Part shown: piece by piece, positions 35,216 through 45,720 of the stretch
Layout of the letters: each line of letters begins with the position of its first letter
How positions within the stretch are numbered: position 1 is the stretch's first letter
NCBI RefSeq assembly: GCF_026212465.1
Contig: NC_080048.1
Span: 31,866,517 to 31,930,516, forward strand
DNA length: 64,000 nt
Source: Amaranthus tricolor
Lineage: Eukaryota; Streptophyta; Magnoliopsida; Caryophyllales; Amaranthaceae
Direction of reading: 5' to 3'
Position numbers and translations under genes: made by a program
Notes under the pieces: generated by a model
The model's input: the letters and a program-made list of their open reading frames with translations, nothing else
What the model was told of the DNA's origin: nothing
Databases searched by the model: none

Positions 35216-38200
35216 CCCTCCGTTCTTTTAAGTTTGTCCACATTACTATAACGGGTAGTTTAAAAGTTTGTCCACTTTGGAATACTTTCCGTTTTTGGAA
35301 ATCTTTTTTCTTTAATATACCCTCATAACCCCTCCCATTTTTTCCATTATACCGGTATATTCACTCTCTCACTCCCTTATTTCTCTCATATGACCCGGCC
35401 CTTCATTATGACCCCCTCAATTGTCGTAACTCTCTGATCTCTCTTTTCCTCACTCTCTGTCTTCAAACTCGTAATTTCATGGCTTCTTTGAACCATTGCC
35501 CCCTGTTAATTCCTTAACTTTAGTTCATTTTTATTGAACTAAAATAAAGATCGGCTTTTTCTCTACATTTTGAGGTAAGTTTCATAATTTTTGACCTTAA
35601 TCTCCAAAATCAACCCCCTGTTCTTCAACTGCCATTAACATTTCTTCAAACCTTTGTTTTAATTTGATCTTTCTTCCTTATTTTTTCGGGTTTAAATAAA
35701 AAAAATTAAAAAAAATTAAAAAAAAAAAAAGAAAAATGACTTAGATCGTATTTTGATTTTTGAGTATGGAAAACAAAAGATCTACTAGTTCTTCAACAAT
35801 TCCTGCTTATCTTTATGATGGCCTTTGATTATGGGGATTTATGTTCGTGTTCCTTGCATGGCCGGCCACACTCATACTCAAATGAGATTTTAAGGTGGTC
35901 TAAGAAAGAACTTGAGGCCTATCAAAAGTCCATTGAAGATGACGCATGTTCACAGTATTACGAGACTATTTCTTCTCCTCTTTCTTATTCATACCTTAAT
36001 GGAAACGATCTCCCTTTGAAAATTGTTAATTTTGTGTATGATTCTCCAACTAAAATGACTACTCCAAGTCCTTCTGTTGAAGAAGACCCAAAATTGGTGG
36101 TTCCTGATACTCCTAAAGAAGTACTTGTTGCTAGGGAAAAAAAACCCTAAGAAATGTTGTTGATGATTGTAAGGCATTTATGTTTATATTTTTTAATTTC
36201 ATAGCTGAGAACAATCGAAAATTTGGATGTCATTTGATCTTTGGGTGAATTCTGGATATTGTTTGTTGTTGGACAAATTTGTGTTTTTCTGATTTTGGCT
36301 TGTTCTTGTTTGATGTTCATAGTTGTTTCTATTTTTTATTTGATGATGTTAGGCACTAACTTATGGACATTGGTTCTTTTTTCAGTTTGGTGTTAAACAT
36401 TCTGATTTTTCGATGATTTGTTTCTGTTTACTCTTCATCTTTGTCTAAATTTTGTGTTTGATGTTGATCACGCTGTATGTTTATTTTGATGTTGAAGCCC
36501 CAATGATGATTTGTTTTCATGAGTTCCTATAAATTTCATAATCTGAAAAAATGACTTTAAATTCCTAGTTGAGTAGCTTTTGTTAAACGTCTAAAATCAC
36601 TGTGTTATATGCATGTTCAGTGGCATTCATTCTTTTTTGATGATTGTTTATAGTCTGAGAGGTTTAACAACCTCTATGATGAAACAGGGGGCTTTTTTGT
36701 TACTGATAACTGTGATACTCCGGATTTAGCATGAAAAATGATTGATAGACTACTCATATCAATAAGGTACATCTTTTCATGGGAGCCCATTTGCTAAGAA
36801 CTCCACAGTTAAGCGTGCTTGATGGGGAGCAATCTTAGGATGGATGACCTCCTGGGAAGTTTTCCCGGGCGCGCACGAGTGAGGTCAAAGTGCGCTGGAA
36901 AGACTTATGTTGGTCTGTGACGCCAGTTTACAGTCTCCATGAGTAGTCATCGGCGGTCCGAGGGGCCGGGGTATTACAATAACACTAATAAAATGAAGCC
37001 ATTAACAAACATGTACATTAACCATTGATTTCAGATTTGTTTTGCAAAATGTTGCTCCTAAGATTGTTCTATGATGATAACCATATTTTTCAGCAATTCT
37101 TTGGAATGTTCCATGAGGTAATGAGTCAGTTGTTCGCATTGAGAGCATCTCTTGAAATATTAAATGCCTCATCTCACTGCTTAGCCTTGAATTATGATGA
37201 TTGTCTTGTCGTTCTCCTTGCTGCTCAACCATTTATGCCGGTTCTTGCTCTGATTCTGAACTTGATTGAGGATTATATTGGCTTGATCCAAAATACCATG
37301 CCCCCTCGACTTCGTCCTCACTTCCTAAAGCCATGAATAAGGCTGTGATGCAGTGTGCAATTGGATTTTTTTGTGGGTGATTGGTTACTGTTTTCAGCAA
37401 AGCAGCTGTTGTACTTAGGGTTTACGAACTAATTCAGCTAACTGTTGAATTTTTTTTTGGGATGAATGGCTACTATTATCTTCAACTAAACTGTTGTGTT
37501 GAGAATTAAGGTGATGATGTGCTGTTCATTTGTACCTGCTGCCTATATAGCCCCTTGCAGAATTTGGAAAGTCATCTTTGCTTCCATTTTTGGTTCTCAA
37601 TCATTATGCTAAATTAAGGAAGTAATCCATGTATAGTCTAATTAGCCAATGAAATGGTTGTGTATAAGTTTAAGTATTCAGAATTTTCCCTCCATTATTT
37701 TTAATTGCCCTCCAAAACTTTCCAAAAAAGGAAAGAGAGGTGTAACCAAAAACATAATTCTGTTTTGGCCCTTTGTACGTTGCTTTACGGTTTTCCCTTA
37801 ATTAATGACAATCATATTTTGTTTTATTTGTTTTATTTTATCTTTAATTAAAATGTATTTTCTCTCTCATAATACTAATACAATCATTACTTCACACTAC
37901 TATTCAATAAAAATAATACCCACTTACTACAAAGATTCCACTTTTCTTACTATGTATGAAAAACCCAAATAAAACAAACTTAAAAGAACGGATGGAGTAA
38001 TAAATATACATATGAAATACACTCATCTATAAAAAAAAACGTAGTAAATTACTCAATCATATAAAATATCCCTTTAATATTTAAACATAAGAAATACACT
38101 CATCTACCCAAATTACAATTGACAACAATAAATATACATATGACAAAAGAAAATTAATAATCCATATTGAAAATAAAAAAAAATTTACTGACGGGAAATT

Positions 38201-40318
38201 AAAAAAAATAATAGATTGGAGTGTTGGACTTTGGATTTTTATTGTAAAGACTAAAGACATACTACACTCTTTAATGACTCCTCTTTTATATTCCCAAGAT
38301 TGCTGGATTTTTATTCAAAACAATTAAAGAGTAAAAAAAATAGTCATCTCCCACAGTGACTCTCTGAGCTATACCTTCAAGGCTTCAACTTTAAGTTTTA
38401 ATGGTGGAGTCTCAAATTTGATATTTTTCTTCAATATTTTCTTTAAAAACAACAGATGTAAGTTTTGTTGCCTTTTTCTTCATTTTCTTTTTAAGTTTTA
38501 CCTTCTACTTTGGTGTGTGTGTGAAATCTCGCCAGCAAAAACTTGAATCACGGTTGAAATAAACCAAAATCTCCGTTATAGAACGGCCAAAACGGCGATT
38601 TCCGTGGTGGTGTGCCGTTTTTCCAAAGGACGTTACAATTCGCGTGATATCGAAACGGTTGATTGGAAAACCGTGTCAACTCGGCCGTTCTGAGTTAACT
38701 CGGCCGGGTTTTGACACCATGAATTGTGGTAACGAAACGGTAATGGAGTAATACACCTTTACTAGTTACAACGAGAAAAACGTTGATTTTCTTTTTTTTT
38801 GGAAAACCTTTACAGCGCGGCCGATGCGATGCGGCCTTGTAACTACACTATCTACACCATCAACTCTTGTACCATTTCCCTTTATTATATGACATAATTG
38901 ATTGGGATATCCTAGAGATGCGATTCATAGTTATCTTAGACATAATGATTTATTTCTTGTAATAAGAAGTCAAAACCCAAAATTTGTCATGGTTGGCCAT
39001 TAAGAAAACACTCAAGACTTCACTTCTTAAAACCCTTTATCCACACCCAAATTCCCAAAGAAACTCTAACCCTAATTGGCAGCAACATAGTCGATTAAAA
39101 ATTCCTTAGTGATCCTACCTTTCTTCATTCACTTCTTATTCGCCCATTCACTTTTCCTTGCCTTCCATCATCCATTCTTCAACTTAAAACCACAAAGAGC
39201 TTCCAATTTCCCTCAAAAACCCTTAAATTCTTCTTGCCTCGCATATCACTTCTAATCCAACTATGATTAGAATTTGCCTAAATTTACATATAGCACTCGA
39301 TTTATACATTCGATTCTCATTCATGTTCCTTCTTATATATTTTACCAAGCACGTACCTTTTTCGTTGTTCATAGTTTTTATACAGTCTCAAAGTTCGGCC
39401 AACTATTGATTTGAATATGTAGTGTATTAGGCAACAAAATACTATTGAATATTTAGTTTTAAGAAATTGAATGAATCTATATGTATTACCTTAAATATAG
39501 CATTATAAAGAGCGAAATTTAACTAGATTTGTCCATATATTGTGATTATCAATAAATTGCCTCATAAGTGTTGTATTTCCTATAGTCCACAGATGTTGTC
39601 TATAGACAGTCTGCTCTGCAGCAAACCAGTATGAACTTCATACTCAAAAACCAACAAGCAAAAAAGTGCAATGCATGAATAATTTTAATTGTTTGAGCTT
39701 CCCCCCATATACAGTGTCTACACGAATATCATATTGAAATATCAATCAATCTATTTAAGTGTTTGCTGAACACATAAGATACAAACTGAGAACAGTAACC
39801 CCATTAAACCGCAGTCGTTATAGTCATTAACAACACTTACAATCATATAGTGTCAAATTTACCTTTCAACAAAAAATATGAACACTAGTCCCAAATTCTT
39901 TATTTTTATAACTACTTGACCTAATTAAAATTGACCGTCTAGCAAAATCGGCGATAATTTAGAGGAAAGTTATAACTTTTTCAGCAAAGATAAGTTATAA
40001 ATTAGGGCAAAATAATACAAGATCCATGAATGCGAAATTTAACTGTTAGAATATAGTCATATATTCTAACTTCAACAAAATTGAAAATTGAATGAAATTC
40101 AAAGAATAAATTCGAGGGAAAAGCATGAATAATTTACCGAGAATAACGTTGACGCCTATACGATAACGGCGAATAAGCCAAGAAACGCCGTCAATTTGAT
40201 GAGGTTTAAGAGTTGCGGTAACCCCAATATTTTCACAATTAAAAGACGCCGGATATTTGTCCGCAGACATTACAATTTTCGCTGCCATTTTCAGTCTCTG
40301 CTCGTATGAATTACTCAT
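19082..40318 (-). CDS. CHR10: ALC1/CHR10-type Snf2 chromatin remodeler with macro domain
   Basis: Seventeen in-phase exons, 5' to 3': 40318-40138, 32569-32562, 32384-32306, 32215-32055, 31899-31768, 31562-31382, 26399-26261, 26127-26010, 25382-25293, 25056-24949, 24827-24624, 23583-23458, 23386-22725, 21896-21751, 20525-20361, 19344-19230, 19109-19082. They encode 880 residues, close to the Arabidopsis protein (about 877). Motifs: Walker A GDEMGLGKT (61-69), DEAQ (177-180), TGTPIQNN (about 206-213), [11 protein letters not shown] (452-462), QRAHRIGQ (485-492). The C-terminal macro domain spans about 703-880 ([56 protein letters not shown]). In animals ALC1 moves nucleosomes when its macro domain binds poly-ADP-ribose at DNA damage. 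A like role in the nucleus is inferred. All key ATPase motifs are intact. Confidence 0.95.
20745..21050. other. Low-complexity purine/pyrimidine insert in CHR10 intron 14
   Basis: The stretch holds GAGGGGGGAGGAATAG and its near complement CTTCCCTCCCCTTCCCTCC in inverted positions (about 20850-20990), so it can fold back. It lies within the intron between exons 14 and 15 and is probably a degenerate MITE. Ends are not clear. Confidence 0.4.
24218..24252. repeat. C-run / G-run tract in CHR10 intron 11
   Basis: A run of about 15 C, then CTCCCCCCCCACCCCCAACCCC-like blocks and an (AAAT)n tail. On the CHR10 transcript strand this reads as several G runs separated by one or two bases, a clear G-quadruplex candidate. 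Confidence 0.85.
25875..26000. repeat. 65-bp tandem duplication beside an exon 8 splice donor
   Basis: Two copies of a 65-bp unit (ACTCGAAATTTTCATGTAT at 25887 and again at 25952). The second copy ends where the exon 8 donor of CHR10 (GTAAGTCAT, 26001-26009 reversed) begins. Confidence 0.85.
26401..26443 (-). promoter_or_regulatory. Long polypyrimidine tract at CHR10 exon 7 acceptor
   Basis: On the transcript strand about 42 consecutive pyrimidines (a T run of 18, then CTTT and CT units) end in CCAG at the exon border. The intron before it is about 5 kb long, so a strong acceptor may matter. Its length is unusual and microsatellite-like. Confidence 0.8.
29433..29770. mobile_element. Foldback MITE, probably MULE-type
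   Basis: Almost a full palindrome: left end GGGAAATTATCATTGGTACT, right end reversed GGGAAATTATCAATGGTACC. Internal arms also match (GAGCGTTTTACAACCGCAAC against its reverse). Flanks TAATAAATA and AAATAAATA agree at 8 of 9 positions, which fits the 9-bp duplication of MULEs. Confidence 0.8.
30521..30820. mobile_element. Foldback MITE in CHR10 intron 6
   Basis: About 300 bp. The left arm holds CCATGAATAATCCTACTTTT and CCTACAATAATACCAACTTT; the reversed right arm holds CCGTGAATAATACAGCCTTT and CCTACAATAATACCAACTAT. A related copy is at 57955-58155. No coding capacity. Confidence 0.8.
31235..31275 (-). mobile_element. RTE-type LINE/SINE tail remnant
   Basis: On the minus strand it ends GCGGGAATTGGGTATGATGG followed by TATGATATGG units. 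The pattern GAGYGGGA-TGGGTA plus a short tandem tail matches the LINE end at 13880-13905 and the copy at 56050. Confidence 0.65.
32562..32569 (-). other. CHR10: 8-nt microexon of CHR10
   Basis: GAGACGAG, flanked by TTTGCAG and GTATGATGG on the coding strand. It completes a Gly codon begun in exon 1 and adds Asp-Glu, so the Walker A sequence GDEMGLGKT is spread over exons 1, 2 and 3. Without it the frame would shift and the ATP-binding loop would be lost. Confidence 0.85.
33124..34290 (+). pseudogene. Decayed Copia gag
   Basis: Starts [18 protein letters not shown] and continues in three frames with many stops. It is recognisable through LKLDIPM-like and [15 protein letters not shown] words and a Gly-rich stretch ([10 protein letters not shown]) near 33700, where gag proteins carry their RNA-binding tail. 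It is much older than the other Copia copies here. Confidence 0.5.
34543..34584. repeat. (AAT)n tract, left of LINE-like fragment
   Basis: About 40 bp of AAT units. A second AAT tract (35164-35215) lies at the other side of the inserted fragment, so the fragment may have landed inside a microsatellite. Confidence 0.9.
34620..35045 (+). CDS. Retroelement-derived ORF with a PD-(D/E)xK-like pattern
   Basis: An intact 141-residue frame: [58 protein letters not shown] recall this domain from many unnamed plant transposon-associated proteins. RHN, then RP-D, then D-VDVT resembles the restriction-like endonuclease of some LINEs; that assignment is inference. The frame is followed by a short 3' part and an A-rich end that runs into (AAT)n, which suggests insertion through an RNA copy. 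It lies in CHR10 intron 1 on the opposite strand and is probably not a host gene. Confidence 0.5.
   Translation: MKFRHNLVRDMLVDVCCKAGVSVHKEAPLRFYSEAGKNLRPTDILLFNWLQGKDACVDVTRDTPFAGTGVTSWAPGVSLANAAERKRKKYVAKCEENGYKFISFAFSTFGELGKDALELLARIGSFSVSHSGSSKSRAYII
35164..35215. repeat. (AAT)n tract
   Basis: About 50 bp of AAT units between the A-rich tail of the LINE-like fragment and the left end of the mariner element. Confidence 0.95.
35815..36150 (+). CDS. Unrecognised 111-residue ORF inside mariner element
   Basis: Starts [20 protein letters not shown] and ends VLVAREKKP and stop. It is hydrophilic and acidic in the middle, with a Pro/Ser-rich end ([19 protein letters not shown]). No family recognised. 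It runs opposite to the transposase remnant and may be captured host sequence or an accessory ORF. Confidence 0.35.
   Translation: MMAFDYGDLCSCSLHGRPHSYSNEILRWSKKELEAYQKSIEDDACSQYYETISSPLSYSYLNGNDLPLKIVNFVYDSPTKMTTPSPSVEEDPKLVVPDTPKEVLVAREKKP
36711..36978 (+). mobile_element. Cassandra TRIM solo LTR with 5S rRNA-like core
   Basis: 268 bp starting TGTGATACTCCGG and ending GGGGTATTACA, flanked by the perfect 5-bp duplication ATAAC (36706-36710, 36979-36983). The interior holds 5S rRNA-like sequence in sense orientation, including CAGTTAAGCGTGCTTG and GGATGGATGACCTCCTGGGA, the A- and C-box regions of a Pol III promoter. There is no internal region or second LTR, so it is a solo LTR. It inserted into the mariner element. 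Confidence 0.95.
37002..37335 (-). pseudogene. Mariner transposase N-terminal fragment
   Basis: From an ATG at 37335 the frame reads through one stop. It then encodes [19 protein letters not shown] and [20 protein letters not shown], the helix-turn-helix DNA-binding part typical of plant mariner transposases. The frame ends soon after and the DDD catalytic domain is absent. Confidence 0.75.
37999..39429. other. Intron 1 sequence, possible Gypsy LTR scraps
   Basis: No coding sequence seen. At 38560-38760 is a GC-richer island with repeated AAACGG words. At 38840-39270 a TGTAACTAC start and CACCCAAATTCCCAAAG-like text resemble Gypsy-type LTRs, but no ends are secure. Confidence 0.45.
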
Positions 40319-40529
40319 CTTTCTCTATCTTCTCTAAATCTCTGATACTAGTATGCAATATCAAGAAAGTAACAAGCCAACAATGGCGGTGAAAACAAAG
40401 AGCAAATAGTTTGGCGGGAATTTTACCTTTTTATTGGAAGGGGGATGAAGACAATTTTCTCATTGCTATCGTCCTAAGAACGTGCGACTGTTAACGTGTT
40501 AAAAAATTCCAAATTAGCAGCTAAATATA
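40319..40529 (-). promoter_or_regulatory. CHR10: Upstream region of CHR10
   Basis: Only about 200 bp separate the CHR10 start codon (40318) from the next transposon (MULE at 40530). The 5' UTR and core promoter must lie here or reach into the MULE. I see no clear TATA box. Confidence 0.5.
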
Positions 40530-40672
40530 GGGTTTTATTAAACTTCGTCATCCTTTTTTATTTTATCGTCATTCTTGTATAATTCTCGAACTCAAAAACT
40601 CTAACATCTTCTTAAAACTCTTTGAAAACACTTTTTAAACTAAAAGAAGCTAAAAGTTGAAATCGAATCACA

Positions 40673-40705
40673 ATGGTGAACCAAAATGAGCATGAATATG
40701 ATTCA
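40673..40705 (+). pseudogene. First exon of MULE transposase
   Basis: 33 nt encoding MVNQNEHEYDS, with a GTATGT donor. The other MULE copy has MANQNEHDNDS and a GTAAGT donor at the same length and phase. The tiny first exon is therefore a conserved feature of the family. Confidence 0.75.
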
Positions 40706-40999
40706 GTATGTAAATTAATCGATTCGAATTTTTTTTAAAAAAAATGAAGAACTTCACACGACTGAACCGCGGTTCAGTAACACATTTCACGCAATTCACC
40801 CACGGCGCAGTAGCTCGAGACTCCTTCTCTTTTTTTATTTATTTTGAATTTTTATTCCTCTTATTTAATTAAATTATTTTTTATTTTATTATTATTTAAT
40901 ATATGTTGTAGTAAATTATTTTATTTTATAATTTATATTGTAGTAAATTGTTAATGTTAATTTATTTGAAATTTTATGAAACAGTAGCAAAAATTAATC

Positions 41000-43900
41000 T
41001 CATTTTAATCACGAATTTAACGTCTAAAATATTTTTAATTAGTGATGGTAGTAATTAAAAAAAATTTTACGATGATTAGAAAGTTGTTAATTTGTAAACT
41101 AGTTATGAATCATAAGAAGTAACGTAAACTTTAGAGGTAAAACTTAAAGTTGAGCAATTTCCCACAACAATTTGGAAAAATTATAATACTTATTCCGTTA
41201 TTCGTAAACTTTATTTACCCATGTTGCAAATAAATTAAGTATTTCATACATATATACAATTGATTATTACACATGAAATATTACATGTATAACAATTTTT
41301 ACCCAAATCTTAAACTATCTTAGATAAATCTTTCTTACACCATATTAGACCAAATTGAGGACAAAAATCACCTCAAATCAGCCCCAAAACAGCCAGCCCT
41401 TAGCTGCCATACTACCCCTCTTTTAGACCCAAAACCCACTTACACACTTCACCAAACTCTCTAGCCAAAGCCATTTTGTTCTTACCCAAAAGCACCATCA
41501 TAACAAACATGCAAACATGATAAATTAAGACATATTTGTTGTCCAGATTTTTAGCTCCATCAACCTTGTTTCACTCTTCATTTTACTCCTAAATTCATCC
41601 ATAAGTACAATAGAAGTTCACTCTTACAATTCCTAGCAAAAACACTTTTTTTCTCTTCAAATCTTCTTTAAAAAAAACCCATCTAAACTTCTGAAAACTA
41701 ATGTTTAGAAACTCAAATATTTCATAATAATAATCTTCATTTCAACAGCTTTCCATAAACATCAAAGAAATCCACTAAGAATAGAGTAAGTTGTATTTAT
41801 TCCTTTATTTCACTAGTTTTGTTAAAACTTGTTCATGTAAAATTCTTTTTACATGAAATTTTTCTATAAACTAAGATAAATACAAAATAGGTATTTCATC
41901 ATAATAACTAATAAAGATAATCTCCTAAGAAGGCCTAGAAATTTCGGAAAAAAAAAAGAAATATTGAAATATTTTCTTCCATCAACTTACAATCTCCTAT
42001 TTGTGTTTTCTAGCCCAAAACTCTCAAATTGTGAGACTTGTTCAACAAGTGTTGCTCAAAATCTGCGAATTAACAAAATATCAAAGGGTAAGCAAATCTA
42101 ACAATCTTTAGTTAGAAATCAAAAGTGATCAAGTTACATAGAAAGATTCAAAATAATGAAAATTTTGAATTCTTTAAAAATGATTGTAGCATAGGAGTTG
42201 GATATTAGTTATTGAGAAGTTGTACCAAAAGTTGAGGAGTACTTTTGGAGCTAAGGATTAAGGTATGTCACATGGGTGATTTTTTTTAAAGGATTTAAGA
42301 ACAAGTTGGAAAAGTTTATGTATAAACTTGTTTTTAAAAATAAAATTCCCAAAGAGAAGTTCTCAGATCTTGAAAAATAATATCAAAATGATAATTTTGA
42401 GTATGGAATGATTTATTACATGTATTATTATTGTGGGCATCATGCATGTTGATTTTATGAATTGTTGTATGTTTTAAGATATATTTAATAATACTTTGTG
42501 AAAGCAATTGTGATGGAAATGGACTTGAAAAATATTTGAAATGCATTTTAAAAGTGATTCTCAATAGCTATATGTTAAGAAATTCTCTTTGATATTTTTC
42601 ATAAAATTTATTCGTTAAAATGATATTTTAATGGATTTTAAGGTGTTACTCTTATCATGAAAAATGGTATTAGATAAACTCATGATCATAAAAAATAATT
42701 AATAAAATCATATTATAATGTCTCCAACAAGATTTGGCCAGAATATAATTAGTTTGGAATTTTTCATGATTTTTGAGTAATCGTCTAATTGTTTATAGGT
42801 AAATTGTGAAATAGTAAAATATAAAATAATTACTAAATAAGGACGTATGGACTTCAAATTTTTATCACATACTCGTATAGATAGTAACTAATTATGGTAA
42901 AAGTTTGGGAACATTTCATGAACATTTAAGGACCTTAATAATTTTAACTTGGTTATTTTTAATCATTAAGCTAGAAAACGGTAAAATATAAAATAAATAC
43001 TAAATATTTTACTAGACACTTATATAAATAGTAGGTATATGTTAGAAAATTTATATGGATTTTTGTGACCATATATGGACTTAAATAAATTATATTCTAT
43101 TTATCGGTAAAATAACGACATTAATTATTAAAAATAGCCCAAACGATTTTTAATGATTATTTAAAATTTTATACCCTATAAAATAGTTCCTAGAACATAT
43201 TAGAAGTTTTTATATTATTTTAATCAAACTTTAATAATTTTAAATCGATTTTATTTTATTATCGATAAAATATCGATACAAAATAATAAAATACTACATG
43301 ACTTTTATAAATTTAAATGGCCTAATAAACATGTTATATGACTTCTGAAACATTGGTATAATTTTATGAAACTAATTATTAATTATTTACTAATTTATCA
43401 AATTAATAGAAATTATTTATTTATTAAAAGGTGTTATATAGGTAATTTAATTTGAATAAAAATAGACTTTTATCACCAAATTATAATTATACCAATAACC
43501 TACTGCCTCATAGTATAAAATTAGTTTAACTTGTATAGCTTATAATTTTATAGATTCATGACATCATTTAAATAACAATAAATACTTAAATTGTTGGAAA
43601 AAAAAGTAGTAAAATAGTTATGAATTGCTTTAACCAATTATAATCTGATGAGACGACATTAAATTCATTATAAATAAGCTATTTTGATTACTAAATTAAT
43701 TTGGGCCTTGTTGGAGAATTAATATGTATCTTGCAAACCAATTATCGATTTTATTATCGACAAAACTGATGCATATTTGAGAAAAGAGTGTTTTATAAAA
43801 TCTTTGTCATAATGATTTATATTCTGATTGTTTTGAATGTATTTCAAAACTCTATTAAGTTATACTTACTCTACTTAAGAAGGATTAAAATGAAATATTT

Positions 43901-44991
43901 TAGTGATTTCTTTAGAAAATCATATTGAATTTTGACTACGTTTTCGAAAGAAGCATTTCCGTACATGTTAGTGATGTACCAATATAATACAAAGATTTTT
44001 GTGGTGATATGATTATGCTAAAGCATGTTTTACTCATGTGGGAAAGATTATGATTTAATTTTATTATATTGCAAATAAAGTATGTTTTACTATGTTGCAA
44101 ATAAAATATGTTTATCATATGAAAAAAGTTGATATTTACGACTTTTCAATTGCTATTGGAATTCCAAGAAATATATTATATACAAAAATATTTTAGCATA
44201 AATGGCAGGTACATATGTCACAACAAATGTTGTGTACATGATTAAACGGCTCACCAATGCTAAGCGCGTATTGTACACAATACCAATGTGTTACACTTGC
44301 TGGACATGTCGCAAACGGGAGACCGACTATCAATCGAATCACAAGATGACTCACAGAGTACCCATGCAAACTTATAATTTGAGTTTGAATTTGATTTGGA
44401 TCCATTGAGATTATGATGAAAAATAAGAACGTGGAATTATTATAAAACCATTGAATTGAGTTTGAATGATGATATGATTTATCAAATGAAAAAGCATCTT
44501 TTAAAATGCATTTACTCAAACCAAAATGTTTTAACTACTTTTTTGGCGGACACATGTATGTTATACTCAGCCTTTTTGCGGATACTATACTTTGTATTTT
44601 TTTCCAATGGTTTTGTTTTTAGAGTGAACCCCCATGGCACCTAAATGGAGAATTGATATGCAAACAAAGGATGAATTTGAGTTGGAGTTTGACTCCCTTT
44701 TGTTTAGATCTCTTTATTGTATTTGAGAGACTATTAGTTCAGTTGTTTAAATTTGGACTATTTTAAAGATATAATTCGAACTTTAGACTTATTTTGATTT
44801 GGTTGTAATTTTCTTTTATTTTGGACAGCTAAGACTTCCATTATATTGCTTTGGTTTTGGTTCAAGTATTTTACTTGGACTTTGGTTTAACCTTTAAGTA
44901 ACCCCCTTAATTGTGCTAGCAAAAGTGAGCTTCCGCTTGATTAATACTAAATTTTAGTTTGTCTTCGCCTTCATAACTCGAGGCGGTTACA
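41000..44991 (+). mobile_element. Large LTR-like insertion (probable Gypsy LTR remnant)
   Basis: About 4 kb of non-coding DNA interrupts the MULE intron. It ends CTCGAGGCGGTTACA, a typical Gypsy-type LTR end, followed by TTTTAAT; ATTTTAAT also occurs near 40998-41005, a possible target duplication. Words such as CAGCCCTTAGCTGCC and GTGAACCCCCATGGCACC recall long plant LTRs. The left border is not secure and no TG start is seen. Confidence 0.45.
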
Positions 44992-45224
44992 TTTTAATTA
45001 TTAAACTTAGTTATTAATTATTTAATATTTAATATTTTCATATTTTAATCATTAAACCTAATTATTATTTATTTAATATTTTTATTATTAATGCTTATTT
45101 ATTTAACATTTTATTGACTTAATCTATGTTTTATTTTATATTTTAAAATAACGTAATATTTATATTGGTTATTATAATTTACACACTATTTATTAATGCT
45201 TGGAAAATTATTTTACATTTGTAG

Positions 45225-45380
45225 GACTTTGAAAACTTAGGTGACAATGTAGATTACTCTGATATATTTGTTACGAATAGGGAATTTGATTCTGTAGATG
45301 AATTACATGCTTTGGCCAATAAGATAGCAAGAGGAATTGGTTTTCAATTTACACGTGCTTTATATAAACAAAAAGAATAA
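45225..45380 (+). pseudogene. Second exon of MULE transposase (fragment)
   Basis: After a TTTGTAG acceptor it encodes DFENLGDNVDYSDIFVTNRE through RALYKQKE and ends in TAA. The minus-strand relative at 10977 reads DFENFEDNVDYSG and continues into FAR1 and transposase domains, which are absent here. AT-rich sequence with an (AAT)n tract (45655-45720) follows. Confidence 0.75.
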
Positions 45381-45654
45381 CGTTCTACAGTTAGTTGTAC
45401 TTAATTAACATTAATAAATTCCCAGCACTAAAAAGGCTATTAAATTAATTTTAATTACATTAATAATATTAATTTAATAAACATTTAATAATATAAATTA
45501 TTAACAAATAATATAATTTATACATATAAACTAATAAACATTTAAAAATTATAATTATGAAATTAATAAGTTAAATTAATAAACATTTAATTAATATATT
45601 ATATTAGTTAATAATTATTAATTTAATATTATTATTATTATAATTAATTTTCAA

Positions 45655-45655
45655 A

Positions 45656-45719
<64 letters not shown>

Positions 45720-45720
45720 A
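45655..45720. repeat. (AAT)n microsatellite
   Basis: About 55 bp of AAT units followed by ATT units, close to the right end of the MULE. Confidence 0.95.

Larger units (their letters stand above)
35214..37998. mobile_element. Mariner-like element (plant MLE), internally deleted
   Basis: 2785 bp between TA dinucleotides. The left end ATCCCTCCGTTCTTTTAAGT and the reversed right end CTCCATCCGTTCTTTTAAGT are the terminal repeats of the plant mariner/Stowaway group. Inside is the N-terminal part of a mariner transposase on the minus strand, an unrecognised plus-strand ORF, and a Cassandra solo LTR. The catalytic part of the transposase is missing. Confidence 0.85.
32890..39584 (+). mobile_element. 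Old Copia element in CHR10 intron 1, nested insertions inside
   Basis: Two related segments (about 32890-33037 and 39430-39584) share AATATTTAGTT, GCATTATAAAG and a TTTCCTATA end, at roughly three quarters identity, and look like decayed LTRs. Right after the first lies TGGTATTAAGCC (33038-33049), close to the initiator-Met tRNA primer site TGGTATCAGAGC. A decayed gag with [13 protein letters not shown] follows at 33124. The interior now holds a LINE-like fragment, a mariner element and a Cassandra LTR; pol is not recognisable. No target duplication was found. Confidence 0.6.

Noticed and set aside
36780..36890. 5S rRNA gene
   Set aside because: The 5S-like sequence is enclosed in a Cassandra LTR with TG/CA-type ends and target repeats, not a 5S gene unit.
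44193..44644. Open frames of 60-108 codons in the LTR-like insertion
   Set aside because: No recognisable domain, overlapping on both strands, in non-coding LTR-type sequence.
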